From: Corynebacterium sp. HS2168-gen11
GTDB taxonomy: Bacteria > Actinomycetota > Actinomycetes > Mycobacteriales > Mycobacteriaceae
Assembly: GCF_024834075.1 (NCBI RefSeq)
Contig: NZ_JANUXR010000002.1
Coordinates: forward strand, 186,001-250,000
Direction: 5' to 3'
DNA length: 64,000 bases
Numbering within the stretch: position 1 is the stretch's first letter; each line of letters begins with the position of its first letter. Both the position numbers and the translations under genes were made by a program. Of this stretch, positions 48,087-57,451 are shown one piece after another. The notes beneath the pieces are model-generated. The model did not search any database. It was not told the origin of the DNA and saw only the letters and a list, made by a program, of their open reading frames with translations.

Positions 48087-48479
48087 ATTCTAGGTCCGTC
48101 CTTACTCTCACAAACATTAAAATACTCATCTGTGCTGCTGTGTGAAGCTGTACTCATTATGCTGCCAAGATAACATAGGCACAACATCTATTCATCACTG
48201 CATTGCGATAATGCCAACCTGATCGAATTGAAATTATCCGGTAAACATCGCCAAGCTACACTCAGTTCCGCAATCTTGTACAGGTTGAACTGGAACACAG
48301 ATGATGTCGCACTACTTACCCGCCAACTATACAACTTCGGCGATGGTGGCGTACAAGTATAAAAGTACGTGACAAAACACTGGTTGTCAGATCTGAAGCA
48401 CTGCACAAATATTGCATGCAGGCACAGAATTATCCTCTCCTTAGCATCAGACTCAACACACACGCTAGACTAAGAAACT
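48087..48479. other. Intergenic region between dut and DUF3093 gene
   Basis: 393 bp between divergent genes, no credible gene. The right end carries a -10-like TAGACT just before the GTG of the DUF3093 gene. Confidence 0.5.
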
Positions 48480-48974
48480 GTGAGTGAAAAGGAAACAAGC
48501 AATCCAGTAGTTTTATATGCCGAACGCCAATGGGTTCCCTGGTATTGGTGGCTCATCGCCGCATTCTTAGTAGCGTTGATTTCTGCTCAATTAAGCTTTA
48601 ATCGCTCGATTATTTGGCTCTATGTACCAGCCGTGATCTTAACGATACTTGCAGTGTGGATCTTGTTTTCTATGTCCAATACACGCGTGCGGATTGAGCA
48701 AGAATCTGATGGCACACGCTGGCTTGTCACAGGTCAAGCGAATTTACCACACACAGTAGTGGCACGTTCCTTAGCCGTACCAGCAACTGCAAAGCGCAAT
48801 GCCATGGGACGTCAGCTTGATCCTGCCGCATTTGTGGTGTCTCACGGTTGGGTTCCAGAAATGGTCATGCTTGTTTTGGATGATCCAGAAGATCCAACTC
48901 CCTACTGGTTAATTGCTTCCAAAGATCCTGAAAAACTCTTGGCTGCATTTGTTCCCGAGCATCAACAAGGATAA
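48480..48974 (+). CDS. DUF3093 membrane protein
   Basis: 164 aa, GTG start. Two close membrane helices (about 23-40 and 45-65) follow a short cytoplasmic N-terminus with YAERQWVPWYWW, the family hallmark. The C-terminal domain includes LDPAAFVVSHGWVPEMVML and PYWLIASKDPEKL. There is no ribosome-binding site, but TAGACT lies 8 nt upstream of the GTG, so a leaderless transcript is likely. Function unknown; the dut-DUF3093-DUF4193 neighbourhood is conserved. Confidence 0.9.
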   Translation: MSEKETSNPVVLYAERQWVPWYWWLIAAFLVALISAQLSFNRSIIWLYVPAVILTILAVWILFSMSNTRVRIEQESDGTRWLVTGQANLPHTVVARSLAVPATAKRNAMGRQLDPAAFVVSHGWVPEMVMLVLDDPEDPTPYWLIASKDPEKLLAAFVPEHQQG

Positions 48975-49080
48975 CGACTGCTCAGGCCAATGGATTGGGA
49001 TAGAGAAATCATACCTGCATGACTTATGTGAATGTGTTGGGGTATTGACGTGCATTGAACCCCACAACACACCATATACA

Positions 49081-49127
49081 AAACTCGGTGGTGATCATGA
49101 AAGATGATCACCACCGAGTTTTTGTTC
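49081..49127. terminator. Bidirectional terminator
   Basis: Perfect 18-bp stem (49081-49098 with 49104-49121), 5-nt loop, T-rich tail. It lies between the convergent DUF3093 and DUF4193 genes. Confidence 0.92.
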
Positions 49128-49188
49128 ATTGTCATGCTTCACGAGAATACATGACACGTGATTGCCGTATGCTGCACACTCACAGAGA

Positions 49189-49479
49189 TTATGCACAGTC
49201 CTTACAGATAATGGTGCCATCATCTTCAACATGATCAATGCGGTTATTCCGCTGTACTAAGAAGCATGAAGAACAGGTAAACTCATTCGCCCGTCGCGGA
49301 ATGACGGTAACGTTGAGCTCCTCACCAGTTAAGTCAATATTTGGGAGTTCAAAAGAATCAACAATTTCATCATCATCTAAGTCGTTTGATGAGTGTTCTG
49401 CTGCTTTGAGTCCTTCTAAGGAATCCGCCTCTAATTCGTCTTCAGCGCGGCGACGTGGTGCATCATAATCGGTTGCCAT
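49189..49479 (-). CDS. DUF4193 small acidic zinc-ribbon protein
   Basis: 96 aa from the ATG at 49479 (MATDYDAPRRR), the family N-terminus; the longer frame upstream is not coding-like. A very acidic middle (LEADSLEGLKAAEHSSNDLD) is followed by a C-terminal zinc ribbon: CSSC and CKDC about 20 residues apart. Function unknown; conserved in actinobacteria. An interaction with RNA polymerase or nucleic acids is possible but not shown. Confidence 0.92.
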   Translation of the reverse strand: MATDYDAPRRRAEDELEADSLEGLKAAEHSSNDLDDDEIVDSFELPNIDLTGEELNVTVIPRRANEFTCSSCFLVQRNNRIDHVEDDGTIICKDCA

Positions 49480-49746
49480 GTCGTAGACTCTCTCACTTTC
49501 TCGTGCACTCGTTGAAGGAAACGATGTCGTGTTTTCAGTGTTTCCCACGGTTGCGTGTGTATAACTGCCGATAGTTATACACGCATTTACCCCCGTTGTC
49601 ACACGAACACGATAACAAATAATCAAACAAGTATAGAAAAATATTGCGTACGCTGCTATAATGTGCAAAAAATAACTGAACAACTAAGCACACATACCTG
49701 CATTTTAAAGGTTCTCGTTGCACGTATTATTCGCGATATCCAACCT

Positions 49747-50646
49747 TTAGATCTGCGTCGGCAAGCGCTCAAGCAACGCTCGATATTCTGTATCTAAACT
49801 TCGTGCCCATGCCGCGGTTAATGCACCGCTTGCGCCTAGAGTACTCATCGGTGGCATATGAATCTGCGCGCCAGCTTCTGCTGCAATTACAATACCGGCA
49901 GCATAATCCCATGGATTGAGACCATATTCATAAAAACAGTCCACCTGACCACTGGCAACGGCACACAGATCCAAGGCTGCACTTCCCCGCCGTCGAATAT
50001 CACGCACCTGCGGTAAAACTTCTACTAACAACTCTGCTTGGCGACGTCGACGCTGTGCGTTGTAGCTAAATCCCGTAGCCAGTAATGCCTGCTGTAATGA
50101 TTGTTCTTGCGTGACAAATAGTTGCTCGATCTGGCCATCTGCATGCTGTAGCCATGCGCCATATCCTTGCGCAGCAGCCCACATATCAAGGCTGTTACAT
50201 TGACAGACGACTCCAACCACAGGTTCTCCATTGATAACTGCTGCAATTGACACTGCAGAATCAGGTTGCCCGTAAATGAAATTCACAGTGCCATCAATTG
50301 GATCAACAATCCATGTCACTCCAGATAATGACGTCGTATCTGAGCCTTCTTCACCAATCACACCATCTTCTGGACGCTTCGCCGCAAGCTGCTCAACGAT
50401 ATACTCTTCTGCCAAAGTATCCACGATAGTCACAGGATCAACACTACTAGTTTTCGTTTGCGAATATTGTCGCAAATCGCCAAGTTGAATACGTTTAGCA
50501 GCAATTTTTTGGGCCGTTTCGTAGGCGATTGTGGTCGCGACCGTCAAGAGTGTTGCGGCAAGATCCGCTGTGAGAACCCTATTGGTATGTTCTTGTGGGG
50601 TGGGATTTGCAAAGATTGTCGCAATGAAATTTGAATGATCGGACAC
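49747..50646 (-). CDS. suhB: Inositol monophosphatase-family phosphatase
   Basis: About 299 aa from a GTG at 50646 with AGGATGG 8 nt upstream; an ATG at 50658 is also in frame but lies directly on the AGG. Metal-binding motifs EEG (GVIGEEGSD), WIVDPIDGTVNF and GLNPWDYAAG are intact. It should dephosphorylate inositol 1-phosphate or a related sugar phosphate, which would link it to the PI-based lipids made at 27-30 kb. The mycobacterial suhB occupies the same place next to ppgK and sigA. Confidence 0.9.
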   Translation of the reverse strand: MSDHSNFIATIFANPTPQEHTNRVLTADLAATLLTVATTIAYETAQKIAAKRIQLGDLRQYSQTKTSSVDPVTIVDTLAEEYIVEQLAAKRPEDGVIGEEGSDTTSLSGVTWIVDPIDGTVNFIYGQPDSAVSIAAVINGEPVVGVVCQCNSLDMWAAAQGYGAWLQHADGQIEQLFVTQEQSLQQALLATGFSYNAQRRRRQAELLVEVLPQVRDIRRRGSAALDLCAVASGQVDCFYEYGLNPWDYAAGIVIAAEAGAQIHMPPMSTLGASGALTAAWARSLDTEYRALLERLPTQI

Positions 50647-50867
50647 CAAGGAAACCATCCTGTTCGTAAGTTCGAAAATGCTAGGCCTAAAGTTCGTAAG
50701 CGCTGGAGTTTGGAAACCAGCGCGAGAATCTTCCAGCAGCGCATGCTGTCTGTGATTCTAATTCACACGCAGATCACACCGAAATACAAGCAGGTTTGCA
50801 GAAAAGGCGATCTTTATCACGCCTGTACTCACGTCGAATTGTTGAAAACTGTTTTATGATTATCGGC

Positions 50868-51623
50868 ATGAGCACTATTGGATTTGGTATTGACGTAGGA
50901 GGCTCAGGCATTAAAGGTGCCCGAGTCGATCTTGAAACAGGTGAATTTGTTGGCGATCGCATTAAAATTGCAACCCCCAAACCGGCAACTCCTGACGCAG
51001 TGGCAGCCACCTGCGCAGAAATTCTTGCAATAGCCGAATGGGAAGGCCCAGTGGGCATTACACTTCCTTCAGTCATTCGGGATTCGTTTGTGCTTTCAGC
51101 GGCAAATATTGATCCGACATGGATCGGTATCGATGTGCGTGAGTTGTTTGCACGTCACCTCGGTGCACAGCGAGAAATCAGTATCCTCAACGATGCTGAT
51201 GCTGCAGGCTTAGCAGAGGTAAACTTTGGTGACCCAGCTGCAGCAAAAGGCGCAGTTATTCTCTTAACGTTCGGCACCGGCATTGGTTCAGCATTGCTTG
51301 TCGACGGTCAGCTATTCCCAAATACCGAACTTGGCCACTTAATCATCGACGGTCAAGAAGCAGAAAGCTTCGCTTCTTCTGCAGCAAAGGATCGCGAAGA
51401 ACTTGGATTTACCAAATGGTCAAAGCTAGTTTCGATAGCATTAGCTGAATACGAGCGTTTGCTGAACCCATCATTATTTATTGTTGGCGGCGGCATCTCC
51501 CGCAAAGCAGATAAATGGGTACCAAAGCTCACTGTCACTACTCCGGTGGTGCCAGCCCAGTTACGCAATCGTGCTGGAATTGTTGGTGCAGCAATGGCCG
51601 TACAGCAGCATCTTCATCCTTAA
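50868..51623 (+). CDS. ppgK: Polyphosphate glucokinase
   Basis: 251 aa from the ATG at 50868 ([18 protein letters not shown]), the family start; a longer TTG-started frame is ignored. ROK-type glucokinase using polyphosphate or ATP. The phosphate-binding motif is [14 protein letters not shown], the catalytic Asp lies in ILNDADAAG, and [15 protein letters not shown] and FPNTELGHL follow. TATGAT lies 7 nt upstream of the ATG without a ribosome-binding site, so the mRNA may be leaderless. Confidence 0.95.
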   Translation: MSTIGFGIDVGGSGIKGARVDLETGEFVGDRIKIATPKPATPDAVAATCAEILAIAEWEGPVGITLPSVIRDSFVLSAANIDPTWIGIDVRELFARHLGAQREISILNDADAAGLAEVNFGDPAAAKGAVILLTFGTGIGSALLVDGQLFPNTELGHLIIDGQEAESFASSAAKDREELGFTKWSKLVSIALAEYERLLNPSLFIVGGGISRKADKWVPKLTVTTPVVPAQLRNRAGIVGAAMAVQQHLHP

Positions 51624-51664
51624 CAATTCCATTGCCTGTTTGACACTTTCGTAATCTTTCACTC

Positions 51665-51712
51665 AACTCTGTACTGAGCTTCGAATTAAAAGCCCAGTAC
51701 AGAGTTTTTCTT
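51665..51712 (+). terminator. Terminator after ppgK
   Basis: 12-bp perfect stem AACTCTGTACTG/CAGTACAGAGTT, 18-nt loop, TTTCTTTC tail. Confidence 0.85.
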
Positions 51713-52207
51713 TCACCACAATAGAAATCATTCGACCTGGTACCAACCTGCACCTTTCTTCAATAAGGGGCAGGCATATCCACATAAAGATTACCCCCAA
51801 GCCTTGACTAAATCGTGATTTTCGGCATTTGCTGAATAAATGTTTTATAATGGCACTTTGTTCAAGTAACCTGCTGGCAACAGCGGGATCACCAACGCAT
51901 GACTTCATCGTCAGCCAACATAACGCGAGTTACTCTCAGGACTCCTGACAGACTCACCTACAGCAAACATTTCGGCTCGAGAAGATGTCAACGTTATCAA
52001 CGCATTTATACTCTACCCAGAGGTAATTGCCACCGATAACGATAAATAAAAACAGTGCCTGTTACCGCTTTTGCATGTAACTACCATTGTTTTTCATGAA
52101 AGACATGACAAATTGTCAAACATTGCAAGCTCCTCGCCACATACGCTCAGGGCTGCTGTTATCTGACAATTGATCGAACGCGTACTAACGCCGAAGAAGG
52201 GGCATTT
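51713..52207 (+). promoter_or_regulatory. sigA promoter and long leader region
   Basis: 495 bp without a gene. A consensus -10 TATAAT lies at 51846-51851; the best -35 is weak (TTCGGC, 19-nt spacer). If used, the sigA leader would be about 350 nt. Short stems such as AACAG-TGC-CTGTT (about 52034-52046) are visible but not diagnostic. Confidence 0.55.
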
Positions 52208-53896
52208 GTGACTGAAACTGCGAAGAAGGTAGCCAAGAAGGTTGCTAAAAAAGCCGTACGAAAAGCAACTCGTAAGGCAGCAACCCCACGAGCAGTCACT
52301 CCTGTTGAGGCTACACCCGAGATTTCTCACGATCCCGCACCAGTAACCACTGGTGACGCGACCGCTACAGCAGAGGCTTCCGAGCCAAAGACTCGTGCGA
52401 AGAAAGCAGTCGCGAAAAAGACCACCGCAAAAAAGGCGGTCGCGAAGAAAGCGGTCGCGAAAAAGACCACCGCGAAGAAAGCAGCGCCGAAAAAGGCTGC
52501 GCCTGTTGTCGATGACGAAGCAGACGCACCTGTGAAGAAAGCAGCGAAGAAAGTTGCGAAGAAGGCTACCAAGAAAGTAGCGAAAAAGGCAGCGAAAAAA
52601 GCCGCCAAGAAGACTGCGCCAAAAGCGACGACACAAGCCACTGCAGATGATGCGCCAGTCGTCATTGATACTGACCTTGATCTTGATTTAGATGCAGATT
52701 CACTCGACGATGATGACGACTTCCCTGTTGTCGATGATGATGACGAGGATACGTTCAGCTTCGACGATGACGATGATCTCGACGACGATTTAACGCCAGC
52801 ACTTGACGATGATCTCGACGACGATGACGAAGACGATCTCGACGACGATGATGAAGATGATGACGACGAAGACGAGGATGACGAAGACGGATCTTCTGTC
52901 TGGGATGAGGATGAATCTGCAGCGTTACGTCAGGCTCGCAAAGATGCCGAATTAACTGCTTCTGCTGATTCAGTGCGCGCGTACCTGAAACAAATTGGTA
53001 AGGTTGCCTTGCTCAATGCCGAAGAAGAGGTGTTCTTGGCAAAGCGGATTGAAGCTGGTTTGTATGCAACGTATCGCATGGAGCAAATGGAAGAAGCGTT
53101 TAATAATGGCGATAAAGAAGCCAAGCTCACGCCTGCTGTGAAACGTAATCTTCGTGCGATTGCGCGTGATGGCCGCAAGGCAAAGAATCATCTGCTTGAG
53201 GCAAACCTGCGTCTCGTGGTTTCTTTGGCAAAGCGCTATACCGGTCGTGGCATGGCATTCTTGGATTTGATCCAAGAAGGTAACTTAGGTTTGATTCGTG
53301 CCGTCGAAAAATTCGACTACACCAAGGGCTATAAGTTCTCGACCTATGCAACATGGTGGATTCGCCAAGCTATTACTCGTGCGATGGCCGACCAAGCTCG
53401 TACGATTCGTATCCCTGTACATATGGTCGAAGTGATTAATAAGCTTGGACGCATTCAGCGTGAGTTGCTTCAAGACTTAGGCCGCGAGCCAACGCCGCAA
53501 GAACTGGCAAAGGAAATGGACATTTCCGAAGAAAAAGTTCTTGAGATTCAGCAGTATGCCCGTGAGCCGATTTCATTGGATCAAACGATCGGCGATGAAG
53601 GTGACTCGCAACTTGGTGACTTCATTGAAGACTCCGAAGCTGTGATCGCTGTTGATGCAGTCTCCTTCACGTTGCTGCAAGACCAGCTCAAGGATGTCTT
53701 ACATACCTTGTCTGACCGTGAGGCAGGTGTGGTAAAGCTGCGCTTTGGTTTGACTGACGGTATGCCGCGCACCTTAGACGAGATCGGCCAAGTCTATGGT
53801 GTGACACGTGAACGTATCCGCCAGATCGAGTCGAAGACTATGTCGAAGCTGCGTCACCCATCGCGTTCGCAGGTACTTCGCGACTACTTAGACTAA
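52208..53896 (+). CDS. sigA: Principal sigma factor SigA
   Basis: 562 aa, GTG start with AAGGGG 5 nt upstream. Residues 1-145 are Lys/Ala-rich with [12 protein letters not shown] repeats, and 150-235 are almost entirely Asp/Glu with runs of D. The sigma-70 core starts near 253 ([11 protein letters not shown], region 1.2). Region 2 is typical ([34 protein letters not shown]), as is region 4.2 ([13 protein letters not shown]). The basic-plus-acidic N-terminus is a feature of actinobacterial primary sigma factors and is long here. Sits between ppgK and the helicase gene. Confidence 0.97.
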   Translation: MTETAKKVAKKVAKKAVRKATRKAATPRAVTPVEATPEISHDPAPVTTGDATATAEASEPKTRAKKAVAKKTTAKKAVAKKAVAKKTTAKKAAPKKAAPVVDDEADAPVKKAAKKVAKKATKKVAKKAAKKAAKKTAPKATTQATADDAPVVIDTDLDLDLDADSLDDDDDFPVVDDDDEDTFSFDDDDDLDDDLTPALDDDLDDDDEDDLDDDDEDDDDEDEDDEDGSSVWDEDESAALRQARKDAELTASADSVRAYLKQIGKVALLNAEEEVFLAKRIEAGLYATYRMEQMEEAFNNGDKEAKLTPAVKRNLRAIARDGRKAKNHLLEANLRLVVSLAKRYTGRGMAFLDLIQEGNLGLIRAVEKFDYTKGYKFSTYATWWIRQAITRAMADQARTIRIPVHMVEVINKLGRIQRELLQDLGREPTPQELAKEMDISEEKVLEIQQYAREPISLDQTIGDEGDSQLGDFIEDSEAVIAVDAVSFTLLQDQLKDVLHTLSDREAGVVKLRFGLTDGMPRTLDEIGQVYGVTRERIRQIESKTMSKLRHPSRSQVLRDYLD

Positions 53897-53908
53897 ATTC
53901 ATTGCTTC

Positions 53909-53953
53909 AAATCCTCTTATGCCATCGATATATGCGCATAAGAGGATTTGTCG
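53909..53953 (+). terminator. Stem-loop after sigA
   Basis: 13-bp perfect stem AAATCCTCTTATG/CATAAGAGGATTT with 15-nt loop; short T tail. Confidence 0.7.
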
Positions 53954-54122
53954 GTTTCAAGGCTGCTTCAAAATCTGGATCCTAGCATTGCAAATCCGAT
54001 TGCAGACTTGATGATGCATCCATCTTGTGCAGCATCACGATAGCAATGCGCAAACTGGTATATGAAACAACGATATTTGCGCAACGTTTGGTTTTCATTT
54101 GAAAACACTCAACGCAGCAAAA

Positions 54123-54159
54123 ATCGCTAGTACAAGAACGGAAAAATTGTACTAGCGAT
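54123..54159 (-). terminator. Terminator of the downstream duplicate gene
   Basis: Perfect 13-bp stem ATCGCTAGTACAA/TTGTACTAGCGAT, 11-nt loop and TTTTGC on the minus strand. The equivalent sequence of the other copy (about 54764-54800) has lost most of its left arm. Confidence 0.85.
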
Positions 54160-54187
54160 AGATAAAGGTATCTGCGATATCACACGA

Positions 54188-54589
54188 TTATTGCAGTTTG
54201 GCATCAACTCGATCGGAAACGCACTGCTCGATTGCAGCTTGATCTTCCAATGTACCGCAATCGCTAGTGACGCTATACAAAATGTAGCTTAGATATCCAA
54301 CAAAAATGCCAATAGCCACTGCACACGAAGATAAAACGACACCCAAAAATCCGAATAATTTGCGCGCTTGATCAGGATCATAATTTTTCGCCTTGAGTAA
54401 ACCAAGCACCGAAATGACCAAACCTACGATCGCTACTGGAACACCGATAATCGAAAGTGCAATTGTAAGTGAAGCAGCCAGTCCCACAATGGAGAAAATA
54501 AAACCGACTAATGCCAGGTTGTTTTTCTCAGAGAGGCCAGCATCAGACGTGTAAGCGCTTGGCAAATCAGAGTTCGATGTATCTGACAT
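54188..54589 (-). CDS. Small DUF4190-like membrane protein, duplicate 2
   Basis: 133 aa, ATG with AAGGGA-type site in the leader. A polar Ser/Asp-rich N-terminus (1-22) is followed by two hydrophobic hairpin segments (about 25-65), a basic KAKNYDPDQARK loop typical of DUF4190-like proteins, and a third membrane helix (about 80-105). A short external tail has two cysteines (DCGTLEDQAAIEQC). About two thirds identical by eye to the next gene upstream. Function unknown. Confidence 0.8.
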   Translation of the reverse strand: MSDTSNSDLPSAYTSDAGLSEKNNLALVGFIFSIVGLAASLTIALSIIGVPVAIVGLVISVLGLLKAKNYDPDQARKLFGFLGVVLSSCAVAIGIFVGYLSYILYSVTSDCGTLEDQAAIEQCVSDRVDAKLQ

Positions 54590-54828
54590 AAATACAAATC
54601 CCTTTCAAGTATTGTTCAGTAGCTTCAGCTATTCGAAATCTAAGCTTGACGACGCAGCTGGCTTTCACAGTATCAAGATAACAACGCAAGAACTGGCTTG
54701 CCGTGAACACGGATACTTTGCTGAGCATTTGGTTTTCATTTGAAAACACCCAAGACCGCAAAATCGTGAGTAAAATAACGGATGAACTGTACTAGCGATC
54801 TGTCAGGGGTAACAGCACTCTCGAAAGA

Positions 54829-55230
54829 TTATTGCTGTTGTATCTCGAGCTTCTGGGTAATGCACTGTTGGATTGCAGCTTGGTCGTCCAAGGTTAAGCA
54901 ATCGCCACTGAAGGTATAAACAAAGTAGCTTACATATGCAAGAACAGCGCCAATCACCACTGCGATTAAGGATGTAACGATACCAATGATTGCAAATGTC
55001 TTGCGCGCATGTTCAGGAGCATAGTTTTTCGTCTTGAGTAAACCAAGTACCGAAATAACCAAACCAATGATAGCTACTGGCACACCAACAGTTGCGAGGA
55101 CGAGCGTAATTGAAGCAAGCGTGCCCACAATGGAGAAAATAAAACCGACTAATGCCAGGGTGTTTTTCTCAGGTTCGCCGACATTCGATATGTGAGCGGA
55201 TGGAACATCGAAATTAGATGTATCTGACAT
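54829..55230 (-). CDS. Small DUF4190-like membrane protein, duplicate 1
   Basis: 133 aa, same architecture and exactly the same length as the paralog 641 bp downstream, starting MSDTSN in both. Three membrane helices, a basic cytoplasmic loop (KTKNYAPEHARK) and a C-terminal tail with paired cysteines (DCLTLDDQAAIQQC). The N-terminal 20 residues and the last helix have diverged most. Its own terminator appears decayed, so transcription may read into the second copy. Confidence 0.8.
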   Translation of the reverse strand: MSDTSNFDVPSAHISNVGEPEKNTLALVGFIFSIVGTLASITLVLATVGVPVAIIGLVISVLGLLKTKNYAPEHARKTFAIIGIVTSLIAVVIGAVLAYVSYFVYTFSGDCLTLDDQAAIQQCITQKLEIQQQ

Positions 55231-55447
55231 AAATAAAAATCCTTTTCAAGTATTGCTCAGTAGCTTCAGCTATTCGTCGAACAGCCTTAAGTAACCATAG
55301 TATTGCGATTATTACATCTCAATGACTGTTCTTTGTTATGCACACATAGGTAGAGCACGAGAGCATCACCTCTCTACGACATTGTTCAGCGCAGAGCAAA
55401 ACAGTTATGTTTAGCATAGCAAAACACAGTGAACAACAATAGAGTCC

Positions 55448-57157
55448 TTACCAGCGCCGTAAGTAATCGATGCGTGCTTGCAATTGTTCAGCTGAGCACA
55501 TTGCAGTTGGCGGTCCTCCACAACGGGCACGTACTTCTGTATGAATCGCACCATGCGGACGACCAGTACGTTGAGCGGTAATCGCGACAAGGGCATTTAA
55601 TTCCTTGCGAAGACGTGGAATCTCCACACTCGCGAGTCGATCAATTGCTTCTTGGCGTCCTTTTGATTCATGAGCAAGCTGTTGTTTTTTCTGGCTTTCT
55701 TGCAATTGCCGTTGCCGTGCATTGAGCTGTTCTTCTTGACGTTTACGTAACAGTTCTCGCATCTGTTCTGCATCCAACAATCCTGGAAGGCCTAAGTAAT
55801 CAGCTTCTTCGTCACTACCTGCCAGTGTTGCTGTGCCATAGGTAGAGCCATCATAGATCAAAGAATCAAGCTCTGCTTCGGCACCAACAGATTCAAAGCT
55901 TTGCAGTAAATCCGGTTCCGAGGTTTTGCGATTCGCCTGAGCCAATAGATCATCATCCCAGCCATCGGCTTCTCGATGTGGTTTACCAAGCACGTGGTCA
56001 CGAGAAACCTCTAATTTCGATGCTAAATCTAAAAGCACCGGCACCGATGGCAAAAACACACTGGCTGTTTCCCCGGCGCGGCGCTTACGCACGAAACGAC
56101 CGATAGCCTGGGCAAAGAATAATGGCGTTGATGATGATGTGGCATATACACCAACGGCAAGACGCGGGACGTCCACGCCTTCGGAAACCATGCGCACGGC
56201 TACCATCCACTCGTCGGTGTTGTCATTGAATTGTTCGATACGGCTGGAGGCTTGGGGGTCGTCGGAAAGCACGACTGACACAGGCGTGGATGACATGGTT
56301 TCTAAAATACGTGCATAGGCACGAGCGGTGGTTTTATCAGTTGCGATGACCAGACCTCCGGCGTCTGGAATGACTTTACGGAGTTGCTGGAGGCGTGTAT
56401 GTGCTGCACGTAGGACTGCTGGGATCCAGTCGCCTTTGGGGTCGAGTGCCGTTTTCCAGGCACGGGAGGTTTGTTCTGGGGTTAAGACTTCACCAAGGCG
56501 TGCTGCATATTCTTCTCCAGCACTGGTGCGCCATCTTGCTTCGCCGGAATAGGCAAGAAAGACAACTGGGCGTACGACGTTGTCTTTAAGTGCTTCGGAA
56601 TAGCCATAGGTGTAATCCGATTGCGACACAAGATGTCCTTCGCCATCTTGTTCGTACCTGACGAATGGGATGGTGGAGTCATCGCTTCGAAATGGGGTGC
56701 CGGTTAAGGCAAGGCGGCGTTCTGCGTGACGGTAGGCTTCGCGAATGCCATCTCCCCAGCTTTTAGCATCACCGCCGTGGTGGATTTCGTCGAGGATGAC
56801 GAGTGTGCGTTTACTCGTGGCCACGGCATAGTGTTTGTACGGGTGCATGGCGACTTGGGCATAAGTCACCGCGATGCCATCGAATGCGGAATTCATCGCA
56901 TCGGTGTTTTTGAAGTTGTCGTTAATTGCAAGTCCGACGCGTCCTGCTGATTCTGCCCATTGAGTTTTGAGATGTTCAGTTGGGACGACGATGATAATGC
57001 GATCGACGACGCGCTTCGCCTTCAGTTCAGTTGCAACACGCAGTGCAAATGTGGTTTTACCTGCTCCTGGTGTTGCGACTGCTAAAAAGTCTTGGGGTTT
57101 TTCGATGAGGTATTTCGTCAGTGCTTGGCGCTGCCAGACACGTAGATCATTACTCAC
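55448..57157 (-). CDS. Superfamily 2 DEAD/DEAH-type helicase
   Basis: 569 aa, GTG start. Walker A ATPGAGKTT (28-36), D123-EIHH (motif II), LTGTPFRSD (motif III) and the C-terminal helicase motifs (VSEGVDVPRLAVGVY, QAIGRFVRKR) are all present. Residues about 455-520 form a Gln/Arg/Lys-rich coiled coil, followed by a small conserved tail domain (TGRPHGAIHTEVRARCGG). The GTG overlaps the DUF3039 stop by one base (TAGTG), so the two are coupled. A role in DNA repair or RNA metabolism is likely but not defined. Conserved between sigA and sigB in corynebacteria. Confidence 0.92.
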   Translation of the reverse strand: MSNDLRVWQRQALTKYLIEKPQDFLAVATPGAGKTTFALRVATELKAKRVVDRIIIVVPTEHLKTQWAESAGRVGLAINDNFKNTDAMNSAFDGIAVTYAQVAMHPYKHYAVATSKRTLVILDEIHHGGDAKSWGDGIREAYRHAERRLALTGTPFRSDDSTIPFVRYEQDGEGHLVSQSDYTYGYSEALKDNVVRPVVFLAYSGEARWRTSAGEEYAARLGEVLTPEQTSRAWKTALDPKGDWIPAVLRAAHTRLQQLRKVIPDAGGLVIATDKTTARAYARILETMSSTPVSVVLSDDPQASSRIEQFNDNTDEWMVAVRMVSEGVDVPRLAVGVYATSSSTPLFFAQAIGRFVRKRRAGETASVFLPSVPVLLDLASKLEVSRDHVLGKPHREADGWDDDLLAQANRKTSEPDLLQSFESVGAEAELDSLIYDGSTYGTATLAGSDEEADYLGLPGLLDAEQMRELLRKRQEEQLNARQRQLQESQKKQQLAHESKGRQEAIDRLASVEIPRLRKELNALVAITAQRTGRPHGAIHTEVRARCGGPPTAMCSAEQLQARIDYLRRW

Positions 57158-57393
57158 TATTTCCTAAGGCTCCTATATGCTTCTTCGCAGTCTGGACACA
57201 CTGGTGATCCTGGTTTCGCTTGTTTTGTCACAGGAAATGTTTCACCGCACAGGGCAATAACCATGCGTCCAGAGACAGCGGATTCAACGATTTGGTTCCG
57301 CTTCACATAGTGGAACATCTTAGGGGTGTCATCGTCGATGGTTGAGTCTTCCCGAATGTCGGGGCGTTGAATGGTTTCTGTACTCGTAGTCAC
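57157..57393 (-). CDS. DUF3039 small protein
   Basis: 78 aa, GTG start near AGGTGGG. The family core DDDTPKMFHYVKRNQI, SAVSGRMVIALCGETFPV and AKPGSPVCPDCEEAY is complete. Three cysteines (one in ALCGE, two in CPDC) could bind a metal. It overlaps the helicase start and probably works with it. Function unknown; actinobacteria-specific. Confidence 0.92.
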   Translation of the reverse strand: MTTSTETIQRPDIREDSTIDDDTPKMFHYVKRNQIVESAVSGRMVIALCGETFPVTKQAKPGSPVCPDCEEAYRSLRK

Positions 57394-57451
57394 CCCACCT
57401 ATATTGCCCCAGATCCTTCATTTCCGCTAAGTCCAGAGTAGATTAATTTTT

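Larger units (their letters stand above)
54087..55280 (-). repeat. 641-bp tandem duplication
   Basis: Two diverged copies of a unit hold a gene, its leader and its downstream region. Matching points keep a constant 641-bp offset: the gene starts at 54589 and 55230, and the TTTGGTTTTCATTTGAAAAC blocks at 54087 and 54728. The leaders also match (TTTCAAGTATTG, CAGTAGCTTCAGCTATTCG). The constant offset shows few net indels since duplication. Confidence 0.85.

Noticed and set aside
48188..48463. 91-codon open frame between dut and the DUF3093 gene
   Set aside because: No ribosome-binding site or recognisable family; the frame covers the promoter region of the next gene.
52396..52620. CRISPR-like short repeats
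   Set aside because: The repeats are in-frame Lys/Ala codons within sigA, without spacers of regular length.
52094..52665. Long Phe/Arg-rich open frames antisense to the start of sigA
   Set aside because: They are the complement of the AAG/GCG repeats coding the Lys/Ala tail; their composition is an artefact of that repeat.
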